From the NCBI RefSeq assembly GCF_023703085.1, contig NZ_JAMQJY010000001.1:2418001-2482000 (forward strand): a stretch of 64,000 nt of DNA, written 5' to 3'. The notes beneath the pieces were generated by a model. The model was not told where the DNA came from. It made no database searches and saw only the letters and a program-made list of their open reading frames with translations. Source of the DNA: Alkalicoccobacillus plakortidis. GTDB taxonomy: Bacteria; Bacillota; Bacilli; Bacillales; Bacillaceae_D. Positions 55,638 through 64,000 of this stretch are shown piece by piece; position 1 is the stretch's first letter, and each line of letters starts with the position of its first letter. A program made the position numbers and the translations under genes.

Positions 55638-57452
55638 ATGAAAAGACTACAATACATGACGTTTGCCACTGTTCTTGTTCTTCAACCAGCTTTGTTTGCT
55701 TCAATTGCCTCTGCTGAAGAAGAGACAACAACAGGCTCGATTTCATCAAAAGATGAAGTGGTCTATGCCAACTTAAACAACAGCGGTCAAGTGAATGAAC
55801 TATACATTGTAAATGCGCTCGAAGTAAATAATGAAGGAAAAATCATTGATTATGGCTCCTATGATAAAGTATTAAACTTAACGACATTAGCAGACATCAA
55901 CCAAACAGACTCAAACGAGGTAGAAGTAGAGGCCCCTGAAGGAACCTTTTATTATCAAGGAAACCTTTCGAACCAAACCCAACTTCCGTGGGATTTCACC
56001 ATTTCTTACTCACTCAATGGTGAAAGTCTTAATGCTGAGGAGCTTATAGGCGAAGACGGAGCTTTCGAGCTTGAGATAGATGTGACTCAAAACGAAGAGA
56101 TTGACCCTGCTTTCTTTGAAAATTACTTGCTTCAGATATCGATCCCGTTGGATAGTAGTATCTTCTCCGGAATTGAAGCGCCTGAAGCAACGATTGCCAA
56201 TGCAGGACAAAATAAGCAGTTAGCCTTTACTGTCATGCCTGAGGAAGAGGCTTCATATAAAATCACAGCTGATGTTACAAATTTTGAGATGGAAGGCATT
56301 GAAATCTCTGCTCTACCTTCCTCCTTTGCTATTGATACACCTGATACCGAAGAGTTAACTGGAGAATTTGATTCCTTAACTGGAGCTATCTCTGACTTAA
56401 ACGCCGGGCTTGGAGAAGTGAAAAATGGAATAGACGAATTATCTTCTGGCTTAGGTCAGCTTGAGGATGGATCAGCTAGCTACAAAAATGGTGTGAGCGA
56501 TGCAGCTAACGGTGGAACAGAACTAGTTGCAGCCTCTAGTGACATCCAATCTGGTTTACTTGAGATAAGTGAAGGACTAAATAACAGCGACATTGATATG
56601 GACATCGGTCTAGATGAAGACCTTTTTGAGGCACTTGACCAATTTTCAAATGGCATGTCCGAGCTTGGTGACGGGATAGACGAACTTAATACCCACTATC
56701 AACAGGCTTATGGAGCCCTAAAAGAAGCAATAAATGAGATTCCAGACCATGATATAAGCGAAGAAGAGATTGAACAGCTTTATATGGATAATCCAGAATC
56801 AGAAGCGATCCAACAGCTTGTAGAAACTTATGCAGCTGCACAAAAAGCCAAAGGAACCTTCACTGCTGTACAAGAAGGCTTTGAAGCTGTGCAGCCTGCC
56901 TTAGAAGAGATTAGCTCCTCTACAACACAATTAGAGGAAGGGCTCGACACCTTCTCCTCATCTGTACAAGAGGCCATTCAAGAGATTGATCCTGGTGAAG
57001 GGCTCAACGAATTAAGCAATGGAATTAAAGAGCTTGCTACTCAATACGGTAGCTTTCACAATGGGCTTAAGGACTACACAAACGGAGTAAGCCAACTGTC
57101 AGAAGGGTACGAGGATCTACATTCAGGTATTAGTCGTTCTGCAGATGGATCAGGAGAATTATCAGGAGGCTTATCAGAGATTCGTGATGGTATGAGTGAA
57201 TTAGAGACGGCTACTTCAGAAATTCCTGAACAGATGCAGCAAGAAATTGATGAGATGATCTCACAATATGATAAATCAGATTTTGAAGCCGTATCATTTG
57301 TCTCAGAAGACAATAATGATGTCATTAAAAATGTTCAATTTGTGATTCAGACAGAAAGTATTAAGCCCCCTGAAGAGACAGAAGAAACCACCGAAACAGA
57401 AGACGAACCAAGCATTTGGCAACGATTTTTACAATTGTTTGGCTTGGATTAA
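55638..57452 (+). CDS. Secreted coiled-coil protein with Leu-x-x-Gly repeats, MMPL partner
   Basis: 604 residues with a signal peptide (cleavage near Ala-Ser-Ala-Glu, residue 26), a beta-rich N-terminal domain (to about 235), then a long helical region (about 240-545) full of Leu-x-x-Gly/heptad repeats such as Gly-Leu-Gly-Gln-Leu-Glu-Asp-Gly, as in YhgE/Pip-type proteins. It ends in an acidic tail and a short amphipathic segment with Trp. Unlike YhgE it has no visible transmembrane helices; the membrane part is the separate MMPL gene whose stop touches this ATG. Probably an extracellular partner of that transporter. Confidence 0.82.
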   Translation: MKRLQYMTFATVLVLQPALFASIASAEEETTTGSISSKDEVVYANLNNSGQVNELYIVNALEVNNEGKIIDYGSYDKVLNLTTLADINQTDSNEVEVEAPEGTFYYQGNLSNQTQLPWDFTISYSLNGESLNAEELIGEDGAFELEIDVTQNEEIDPAFFENYLLQISIPLDSSIFSGIEAPEATIANAGQNKQLAFTVMPEEEASYKITADVTNFEMEGIEISALPSSFAIDTPDTEELTGEFDSLTGAISDLNAGLGEVKNGIDELSSGLGQLEDGSASYKNGVSDAANGGTELVAASSDIQSGLLEISEGLNNSDIDMDIGLDEDLFEALDQFSNGMSELGDGIDELNTHYQQAYGALKEAINEIPDHDISEEEIEQLYMDNPESEAIQQLVETYAAAQKAKGTFTAVQEGFEAVQPALEEISSSTTQLEEGLDTFSSSVQEAIQEIDPGEGLNELSNGIKELATQYGSFHNGLKDYTNGVSQLSEGYEDLHSGISRSADGSGELSGGLSEIRDGMSELETATSEIPEQMQQEIDEMISQYDKSDFEAVSFVSEDNNDVIKNVQFVIQTESIKPPEETEETTETEDEPSIWQRFLQLFGLD

Positions 57453-57462
57453 TGTTAGTGAA

Positions 57463-57497
57463 GGAATGGACATCACGGATATCCATTCCTTCTTTTT
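57463..57497 (+). terminator. Terminator of the MMPL operon
   Basis: GGAATGGACATC pairs with GATATCCATTCC (one mismatch) around 3 bases, followed by TTCTTTTT. Confidence 0.85.
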
Positions 57498-57509
57498 GTA
57501 GATTTCTCC

Positions 57510-57908
57510 CTACATGAATTCCGTTTCCTTTTTCAATAGATATTCTGCAAAACCTTCTATACTTCCCACATATCGATCTACACCTTTAACATAATAAAAG
57601 GTACTCGTTTGATCCATATTATAGCTTTCCTCAGTAGAAGAATAGACATATACTCGCTTGTCGAGTCCAAGACCTATACCTAGTTCCACATGACTGCTCT
57701 TTCCACCAGGAAGCAGAAGGACCACAAAATCAGATTTTTTAACTGCTTCTTTCTCATTCTCTCCAATGGCTGATATCAATTCAATGGACTTTACCCCTTC
57801 TACTTCAGTCCAGTCATACGTAAATTCAAACCCTTCTTTTTTCAGCAAGCTCGCAAGCTCTCGAACAAAGTCGATATTTTTTAAACTAGACGCAATATAG
57901 AACCTCAT
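57510..57908 (-). CDS. Nucleoside 2-deoxyribosyltransferase-like protein
   Basis: 132 residues beginning Phe-Tyr-Ile-Ala-Ser-Ser-Leu-Lys-Asn, with Asp-Phe-Val-Val-Leu-Leu-Leu-Pro-Gly-Gly-Lys-Ser-Ser-His-Val-Glu-Leu-Gly. The Glu after Ser-His-Val matches the nucleophile position of the family. Members cleave N-glycosidic bonds of nucleosides or nucleotides; many are only distantly related to the transferases. ATG with AAGGAG. Convergent with the MMPL operon. Confidence 0.75.
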   Translation of the reverse strand: MRFYIASSLKNIDFVRELASLLKKEGFEFTYDWTEVEGVKSIELISAIGENEKEAVKKSDFVVLLLPGGKSSHVELGIGLGLDKRVYVYSSTEESYNMDQTSTFYYVKGVDRYVGSIEGFAEYLLKKETEFM

Positions 57909-58024
57909 AAAATGGACTCCTTACTCTAGTATTTTTCCCATTCTAAATCCTCTTCTAATTCTCTAATTAAGTCTAACAGAATGTTTTGGCTTTTAATGCT
58001 CTATGATATTAAATCTCAAAACAA

Positions 58025-58057
58025 AAAACAGCTGAGGACTCGCTCCTCAGCTGTTTT
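58025..58057 (-). terminator. Terminator of the PTS operon
   Basis: AAAACAGCTGAGGA pairs perfectly with TCCTCAGCTGTTTT around 5 bases; on the minus strand the T run is six long. Confidence 0.92.
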
Positions 58058-58068
58058 GGTCATTATAA

Positions 58069-59967
58069 TTATATAACTGAATCCATTGCTTTACCTTTAT
58101 TTCGATCTTTCTCAGATAGAGGCTTCTTCAAAAGCCCAATCATTAAGCAGGTTACGATCGATCCAAGTAGGATACATCCAATGTATAAGAAAGGATGATT
58201 ACTTGCTATCGGTATGACAAAGATCCCGCCATGTGGTGCTTGTAGAGATATATTTAGAGCCATACACGCAGCACCACCAATTGCAGCACCTACGATATTC
58301 GCAGGAATGATTCGTAATGGATCTGCTGCTGCAAATGGAATTGCACCCTCTGTAATAAAGCTTGCTCCCAATACATAGCTTGCTTTTCCAGCTTCCGCTT
58401 CTTGAAGAGTGAAGCGATTTTTGAATAACGTTGTCGCTAGTGCAATCCCGATTGGTGGGACCATACCACCAACCATAAGAGCGGCAGAAGGCTCAAAGAT
58501 ATTCGCTGCAAACATCGCTAAACCAAAGGCTGATGCGGTCTTGTTAATTGGACCGCCCATATCTGATGCCATCATACCAGCTAACAATGCACCTAAGATT
58601 GCTGCATTAATACCTGTAAGACCTGTTAACCAGTTTTCTAAGAATACATTGAGTAAGGACATTGGTGTATTTAAGATAAAGAACATAAATGCACCAACAA
58701 TAAGAGTACTTAATAATGGAACTAATAAAACAGATATTAAGCCTTGGAAGGCCTTTGGTACTCTAGCAAAAGCTCGTCCAATATACAAAGCTGAGAATCC
58801 AGCCACAAACCCGGCAAACATCCCGCCAAGGAATCCAGATCCACCAATACTTGCGACCATACCACCGATCATAGCAGGAGCAAGACCTTGCTTATCCGCA
58901 ATACTGTATCCAATGAACCCAGCCAAAATAGGAACCATTAGAGCGAACGCTGCTTCTCCACCTACTTGACTAAAGAATTCTGCAAAGATATTATACTGAT
59001 CACTTTGAGGATCAGCTGCATAGATTCCAAACATAAATGAAATGGCAATGAAGATACCACCCACCACTACAAATGGGATCATATAAGATACACCACTCAT
59101 AATATGCTTATAGAAATTCAAGCCTGACTTCTTCTCAGGTTCAGCATGCGATTCTGAAACATGCTCAGACTGAGGGTCACGAATATCATAGGCGAGTGCT
59201 TGGTCAATTAATTGATCAGCATGACTAATCGCCTTTTTTACTGGGACATCAACAAAACGTTTCCCTTTGAATACATCCGTATCCACTTTAACATCATGTG
59301 CCACAACAATTGCATCCGCATTCTGAATATCTGATGCTGTTAAACGATTTTCCGGTCCATTGGCACCATTGGTTTGAATTTTAATTTTCATTCCACGTTT
59401 GGCTGCTGCTTCTTTTAATGACTCTGCAGCCATATACGTATGCGCAATACCCGTCATGCAAGCGGTGATACCCACTATATATTTTCCTGAATCCTGCTTG
59501 TCCGTTTGGTCAGGCTCATCAGATACGTCTTGATTCTTTATAGCGTTTATGACCTCATCCATTGATGTAGCTACTAGTAACTTTGCTCGGAATGCTTCAC
59601 TCATTAGAAACGTCGAGAGCTTAGATAAAAGAGAGAGATGTTCATTTGATGCATTTTCAGGTGCAGCAATCATAAAGATTAAGTTCGTGTGCTGTCCTCC
59701 ATAATCTATTCCTTGAAGTGTTCGCCCCATTATGATTGTCGGCTTAGAAACGGATTTTGATTTTGCGTGTGGAATTGCTACTCCATACCCCACAGCTGTA
59801 GAAATTTCATTCTCTCTTTTATATATCGCTTTTTTAAAGGCAATAGGATCATTTGTCAGTTGATTCTCAGTCAACTTGTTCACTAATTCATCAATGACAG
59901 TATCTTGATCAGTACCTTTGAGATTTAAAATTATATTATCACTAGTAAGAATGTCTACTAATTCCAC
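58069..59967 (-). CDS. PTS fructose-type EIIABC transporter
   Basis: 632 residues with all three PTS domains. EIIA (1-145, phosphoryl His about 67 in Val-Ala-Ile-Pro-His-Ala-Lys), EIIB (about 163-260, Cys about 170 in Thr-Ala-Cys-Met-Thr-Gly-Ile-Ala-His-Thr) and EIIC (about 285-625, eight to ten helices; Pro-Ile-Gly-Ile-Ala). It imports and phosphorylates a fructose-like sugar. Last gene of a three-gene operon with a PRD regulator and a class II aldolase. The sugar may be fructose or another ketose; the aldolase suggests its product is cleaved after a second phosphorylation. Confidence 0.92.
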   Translation of the reverse strand: MELVDILTSDNIILNLKGTDQDTVIDELVNKLTENQLTNDPIAFKKAIYKRENEISTAVGYGVAIPHAKSKSVSKPTIIMGRTLQGIDYGGQHTNLIFMIAAPENASNEHLSLLSKLSTFLMSEAFRAKLLVATSMDEVINAIKNQDVSDEPDQTDKQDSGKYIVGITACMTGIAHTYMAAESLKEAAAKRGMKIKIQTNGANGPENRLTASDIQNADAIVVAHDVKVDTDVFKGKRFVDVPVKKAISHADQLIDQALAYDIRDPQSEHVSESHAEPEKKSGLNFYKHIMSGVSYMIPFVVVGGIFIAISFMFGIYAADPQSDQYNIFAEFFSQVGGEAAFALMVPILAGFIGYSIADKQGLAPAMIGGMVASIGGSGFLGGMFAGFVAGFSALYIGRAFARVPKAFQGLISVLLVPLLSTLIVGAFMFFILNTPMSLLNVFLENWLTGLTGINAAILGALLAGMMASDMGGPINKTASAFGLAMFAANIFEPSAALMVGGMVPPIGIALATTLFKNRFTLQEAEAGKASYVLGASFITEGAIPFAAADPLRIIPANIVGAAIGGAACMALNISLQAPHGGIFVIPIASNHPFLYIGCILLGSIVTCLMIGLLKKPLSEKDRNKGKAMDSVI

Positions 59968-59997
59968 AAAAACCCCTCCCAGATCATTCTGAAATGC

Positions 59998-60868
59998 TTA
60001 ACTGAAATAGTGATGCGCTTGATTCGTTGAATTAAATAGATCCATCTTTTTCTTCACAACTTCTTGTGCAGCCTTACGTGCACTCGGCATGATCATATCA
60101 GGCTCATAAGCTGTATCGTTTTCGATTAGGAAGCGACGCATTTCTTTGAAGAAAGCATTCTTCATATCAGTTGAAAGATTAATTTTTGATACTCCATGTA
60201 GGTAGGTCTGAGAGATTTCCTCATCTTTGTTATCACTACCACCATGAAGAACAAGAGGGATATCTACATTTTTGTTGATCTCAGCAAGCAGATCTAACTT
60301 TAATTCTGGCTGTCTATCGTGTTTGTATTGACCATGGGACGTTCCAATTGCTATAGCCAATGTATCAATTCCAGTTTGTTCTACAAATGTTTTTGCATCA
60401 TCTACATCTGTATATAAGATGACATCCGCTCCACCTTCAGAGCTTCCTTCATTTGATCCAATTGTTCCTAGTTCAGCTTCAACAGAAACATTGACGCTAT
60501 GTGCAAGTTTCACTACCTCTTTAGAGATGGCAATGTTATCTTCAAATGATGCGTGAGATGCATCAATCATGACAGACGTAAATCCGTTTCTAATCGCTCT
60601 CATAACATCTTCTACAGAACCACCATGGTCAAGATGGATAACCATTGGAACCTTTGCATTTCGGCAGCTCTCACGAACATAAGCAATAAAATCATCACCT
60701 AGAAGTTCTACTTCATTTGGGTGGATTTGAATGATAGCTTGGTGCATTTTTCTCTTCAGCAGATTCAATAATAACCCTTACAAATTCACTGTTCGCCACG
60801 TTAAATGACCCTACTGCAAACTGATGCTTGTACGCTACCGCTAATAGATCCTTCATATTCATTAACAT
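59998..60868 (-). CDS. Class II ketose-bisphosphate aldolase, one frameshift
   Basis: Zinc-dependent aldolase of about 289 residues cleaving fructose- or tagatose-1,6-bisphosphate. Signatures are Val-Ile-His-Leu-Asp-His-Gly (Asp base and Zn His), Val-Glu-Ala-Glu-Leu-Gly-Thr-Ile-Gly, and Leu-Val-Leu-His-Gly-Gly-Ser-Asp. The true ATG is 60868 with AGGAGAG. The first ~39 codons join the rest when one base is removed at 60737-60742 (CCAAGC to CCAGC on the coding strand), giving Asn-Ala-Pro-Ala-Ile-Ile-Gln-Ile. It lies 21 bases after the regulator and 30 before EIIABC. Confidence 0.88.
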
Positions 60869-60889
60869 AATTATCTCTCCTCTTTTGTT

Positions 60890-62774
60890 TTAAATCTGAT
60901 TCCAAACGTTTAAAAACTCTTCTTCAGTTGTTGTATGAACCAGTGACCTCACATGTTCAATGTTCTTCGTCTTCTGAAAAAACTCTGTAAATACATATTC
61001 ATTCCGTTCAACATCTGACGAAGGAATATAGATGATAATCAGCTGTACCTTTTCTGTGCCCCACTGAATGGCTTGTTGATTAATACCAATCATGACGCGT
61101 TCCTTATACTCTTTCATTTCGAAATAAGGATGAGGAATGGCGACTAGATTTCCTATAGATGTATAGGACATCGTCTCTCTTCTCATAATGGGCTCATAAA
61201 ATGATTCTTGTTGACTCACTGTTAATAAGTGATGAATCGCTTCAGAAGGGCTTTGTTCGTTCATCCAGAAAATATTCGCTTGTTCAACTATCATATTTTG
61301 AGCTTCTAGAAAGAATCTTATTCTCTTGATATCTGCGCTTTTAAAACTACCCTGTACATTAATAAAATTGGTTTGATCTTGAGAAACATGTGTTAGATCG
61401 ATCCCAATATATAAATAATGATCTTTAAACACCTGATCTGCTGAATACTTTTCTAGTTTGACTATTTCTAGCTCATCGAAATAAGTAGCGATCTTTGAAG
61501 CAAGAAGCTCCGTTCGCTCATATCCTCTTGTGTAAAGAATGATTGTCTTACGCTTCTTTTTGTCCTGCGACTGGATGATTACCTGAATGTGATAGGCCAG
61601 ATAAGCAATCTCACTATCCTGAATTTCCACGTCAAATTCCTTTTCGATTTGTAAGGCTAAATTTGAAGCGACACTAAACGAGAAGAAATACTCTGCTTTT
61701 GTTTCTTTCACAAACGGATTATAGATAAGCAAATTATGTGAAGCTGGATAGATAATCCGATAGATGTGATTGAGTATATTATGTCTATAACGCTGCTCTG
61801 AATAGGTTGGCACATGATATATCTGCTCTACTTTGAATAGAATCGACTCGATTTTTTCGACAATCTTTGAATTTCGATTGGATATATCTACATCCTCTAA
61901 ATCAAGCTGTAACGACATCAAATAATTGACCAGGAAGACAATTTCGTCTTCTGAAAATGTGGTGTACTCATTCATCTGAGTTTGAAACGCTTGGGCCACA
62001 TCATATTCCTTAAACTCTGTTAACTTCATCAGTTCTTTATCATCAATAACAACCAGACGTTTTTGATTCATTTGATGAATCATTATGAGTAGCTGCACGG
62101 TTAACTTTTTATAAATAGTGAATTCGATATTTAACTGATACTTTATGTTCATTTCATCCACTAATCTAAAAACGCTTTCAATTGTCTGTGAATCCACCCA
62201 TGACTGAAAATGCTGAATAACAAAATCCTTATAGTTTTCTTTTTTCACATGAATAGAAGTGAAAAAGCTCTCAAGTAGGATTCTTTTTTGCATTTCTGTT
62301 CCAAGCTAGTTTAATCCCCTTAAACACCCTAGTATCAATTGATACATCAATTCCTAGAGAATAAATGTTTATCGTGAGCTTCTGCATACGACTTCGAATC
62401 GTTTGTGGCGAATAATAAAAGGCTTCTGCTAGCTCTTCATAAGTAGTGTATTCATCTCTATTCATTAAGAATTGGATGATTTCAAACTCAAGAATAGCCT
62501 CTTCAGGTTCCTTATTTGTTAGATCAACCTCCTCTTGATTTCCTTGGCTATCGTCAGACATCATTGCATATCCTTGAGGAGATGAGACGATGACGATATC
62601 ACTGAAGTTCTCATTAATATCTTTTATATAATTACGAATGGTTCGATCTGTAACGTTTAACATGTCTGCTAACGTTGCAGCCGATACGTAACCTTGGTTT
62701 TGCTTTAATAGAAAGTCAATTAATTGTTTACGTTTTTCATGCAAATCAACCACAACCTTTCTATGACTCAACAA
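60890..62774 (-). CDS. PRD-domain transcriptional regulator (MtlR/BglG-like), one frameshift
   Basis: About 627 residues: N-terminal HTH pair (Thr-Asp-Arg-Thr-Ile-Arg-Asn-Tyr near residue 45, second HTH about 115-130), two PTS regulation domains, an EIIB-like segment and a C-terminal EIIA-like domain with Ile-Pro-His-Pro-Tyr (His phosphorylation site). It senses PTS activity and should activate its own operon. One extra base at 62301-62306 (GCTTGG for GCTGG) splits it; correction gives Lys-Leu-Ala-Gly-Thr-Glu-Met-Gln-Lys. The start is uncertain: TTG 62774 or another TTG about ten codons later, closer to AAAGG. Confidence 0.87.
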
Positions 62775-62788
62775 TAAGACACCTCTAT

Positions 62789-62829
62789 TGAAAGCGCTAT
62801 ATCAGTAGATTTTCCTACTGCTAGGAAAA
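62789..62829. promoter_or_regulatory. cre-like site and perfect palindrome upstream of the PTS operon
   Basis: TGAAAGCGCTATAT (62789-62802) fits the cre consensus apart from its last two bases. TTTTCCTA-CTGC-TAGGAAAA (62810-62829) is a perfect dyad and a candidate binding site for the PRD regulator. No convincing -35/-10 pair is visible beside them. Confidence 0.5.
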
Positions 62830-62874
62830 AATACACCTTGTTAGTAACAATAGCTCTACCACCAGCTTTTAAAA

Positions 62875-62910
62875 CAAAAAAAAACAAACCAGATAACGGT
62901 TTGTTTTTTT
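62875..62910 (-). terminator. Terminator of the aldo/keto reductase gene
   Basis: AACAAACC pairs with GGTTTGTT around 7 bases; the minus strand continues with a run of ten or more T. Confidence 0.85.
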
Positions 62911-62923
62911 ATCCTTTATTCGT

Positions 62924-63853
62924 TTATGGGATCATATTGTCTGCCGCCGCGTACAACTCATACCATTCTTCTCTTGTTAATGGAATGTCTGATCCTGCTG
63001 CGGACTCTTGCAGACGACCCGCATTTGTTGTGCCAAGTACCACTTGAATGTTTGCTGGGTGGCGTGTGATCCACGCGACTGCAATGGTGGTTGGAGTGAC
63101 ATCATATTTAGTGGCTAAGCGCTCAAGCACTTTGTTTAATGTAGGAAAACGCTGATGATCACCTACAAAGACCCCATCAAAGAATCCCGTTTGGAATGGC
63201 GACCATGCTTGTAGCGAGATATCGTTTAATCGGCAATACTCCAGTGTGCTGCTATCTCTATTGACTGCATTTTCTGTGTTCATATTTAAGGACACACCGG
63301 AATCAATTAATGGTGTATGCGCTAAGCTGAATTGAACCTGGTTCACCACTAGTTTTTGATTTAAGCTCTTTTGTAACAGCTCAATTTGCATTGGATTATG
63401 ATTAGATACACCAAAATGACGTACCTTTCCAGACTCATGTAGTTGATCAAACGCTTCTGCTACTTCTTCTGGTTCCATTAACGGATCTGGACGATGTAGC
63501 AACAAAATGTCCAAATAATCCGTTTGCAGTCTTTTTAAGATATTGTCAACGGATGACAGGATATGGTCCTTAGAAAAGTCATAATAACCAGTCGCCCCTC
63601 TTCTAATCCCACATTTACTCTGAAGAATCATTTTTTCTCTCACATTTTTATCCATAGAAAGCGCTTTCGAAAACTGTTCTTCACAACTGCCTCCACCATA
63701 GATATCTGCATGATCAAAAAAGTTAATACCCGATTCCTGTGCTGTATGAATCAATGTTTCCGTTTCTTTTAGTGTAAGATTGTTAATTCGCATATTGCCC
63801 ATGATAATATTGGATACATGTAGATCGGTTCCTTTTATGTTAAATGTTTTCAA
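62924..63853 (-). CDS. Aldo/keto reductase
   Basis: NADPH-dependent (alpha/beta)8 reductase of about 309 residues. The tetrad is in place: Asp-His-Ala-Asp-Ile-Tyr (Asp, Tyr near residues 47-52), Lys in Leu-Gln-Ser-Lys-Cys, His in Leu-Leu-Leu-His-Arg-Pro-Asp. Ser/Asn in Gly-Val-Ser-Asn-His. Resembles the YdhF/YcsN group. The GTG at 63862 lies inside GGAGG, so the TTG at 63853, nine bases from it, is the likely start. Substrate unknown. Confidence 0.88.
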   Translation of the reverse strand: MKTFNIKGTDLHVSNIIMGNMRINNLTLKETETLIHTAQESGINFFDHADIYGGGSCEEQFSKALSMDKNVREKMILQSKCGIRRGATGYYDFSKDHILSSVDNILKRLQTDYLDILLLHRPDPLMEPEEVAEAFDQLHESGKVRHFGVSNHNPMQIELLQKSLNQKLVVNQVQFSLAHTPLIDSGVSLNMNTENAVNRDSSTLEYCRLNDISLQAWSPFQTGFFDGVFVGDHQRFPTLNKVLERLATKYDVTPTTIAVAWITRHPANIQVVLGTTNAGRLQESAAGSDIPLTREEWYELYAAADNMIP

Positions 63854-63926
63854 TTTTCGCACCCTCCTATTAATCGCATCTATCTTATGAATAGCATACT
63901 AAATTGCAGGGGAACTGTATACTTTT

Positions 63927-63963
63927 AAGGAGTTAGAGATGATTTATCTCTAACTCCTTTTTC
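63927..63963. terminator. Terminator at the right edge
   Basis: AAGGAGTTAGAGAT pairs perfectly with ATCTCTAACTCCTT around 5 bases. A T-rich stretch follows on the plus strand. It lies just past the stop of the minus-strand gene entering from the right. Confidence 0.8.
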
Positions 63964-64000
63964 TTATTTTTTAACATGCTTGAGGAATGTCGTAAGTAGC
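63964..64000 (-). CDS. C-terminal end of an unidentified gene continuing beyond the window
   Basis: An open minus-strand frame enters at the right edge and ends Phe-Leu-Lys-His-Val-Lys-Lys-TAA (stop at 63964-63966), directly before a strong terminator. Only about eleven codons are visible; the product cannot be told. Confidence 0.4.
   Translation of the reverse strand, partial: LLTTFLKHVKK

Noticed and set aside
58409..58969. 186-codon plus-strand open frame inside the PTS gene
   Set aside because: Antisense to the EIIC domain; Pro/Ala/Asn-rich composition is typical of a shadow of membrane-helix codons.

Overview
The window is low-GC Firmicutes DNA from an endospore-forming Bacillaceae, most likely an alkaliphile/soil Bacillus relative. 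Evidence is the GerB/GerC-type germination genes, the citR-citA divergon, AGGAGG-type ribosome binding sites, common GTG and TTG starts, YesL/YesM/YesN/LplABC-type sugar modules, and sigma-A promoters with cre and Fur-like boxes. I see no rRNA, tRNA or CRISPR array.

Layout: 0-3.5 kb, tail of a germination receptor operon (GerAB-type permease, GerAC-type lipoprotein) and a DUF2254 membrane protein. 3.5-8.2 kb, citR/citA, a 41-bp tandem array, a catalase and a GNAT acetyltransferase. 8.2-20.9 kb, a minus-strand glycan module: Gfo/Idh oxidoreductase, YesL-type protein, small lipoprotein, GH43 beta-xylosidase-type enzyme, two Lpl-type permeases, two paralogous solute-binding lipoproteins, a membrane-bound AraC sensor-regulator, and a uronate-dehydrogenase-like enzyme behind a promoter with a cre in its spacer. 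20.9-26.3 kb, an orphan gerC-type gene, an HxlR regulator, and an iron-siderophore module (binding lipoprotein, Fur-like box, Btr-like AraC/binding-protein fusion, FhuF-like reductase). 26.3-31 kb, VOC, SUKH, GntR with GH1 6-phospho-beta-glucosidase, and a luciferase-like monooxygenase. 31-40.2 kb, a second module (permeases, YesN/YesM two-component pair, binding lipoprotein) divergent from a GH3 beta-glucosidase. 40.2-43.6 kb, glutaminase, an ArsR/MFS pair sharing an operator, and an SGNH hydrolase. 43.7-47.1 kb, a decayed islet (ligase remnant, integrase with an internal stop, secreted protein with two internal stops, small orphan proteins). 47.5-57.9 kb, a kinase-like phosphotransferase, DUF1349, an FAD dehydrogenase, a helically phased repeat array, a diguanylate cyclase, a MazG-like protein, TetR/MMPL/secreted Leu-x-x-Gly protein, and a nucleoside deoxyribosyltransferase-like protein. 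58-62.8 kb, a PTS operon (PRD regulator, class II aldolase, fructose-type EIIABC), followed by an aldo/keto reductase.

How the genes work together: both ABC modules supply oligosaccharides to intracellular glycosidases (GH43, GH3) but carry no ATPase, so they probably share one encoded elsewhere. The PTS operon imports and phosphorylates a ketose-type sugar, and its aldolase cleaves the bisphosphate.

The most striking signal is about twenty single-base frameshifts in otherwise well-conserved genes. Twelve are the same event: a GCTGG (or its complement) has become GCTTGG. This points to a systematic read or consensus error, possibly at a modified base, or to a motif-specific mutator. I therefore annotate these as single genes spanning the lesion. 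The 45-47 kb islet differs, with in-frame nonsense codons that look like genuine decay.
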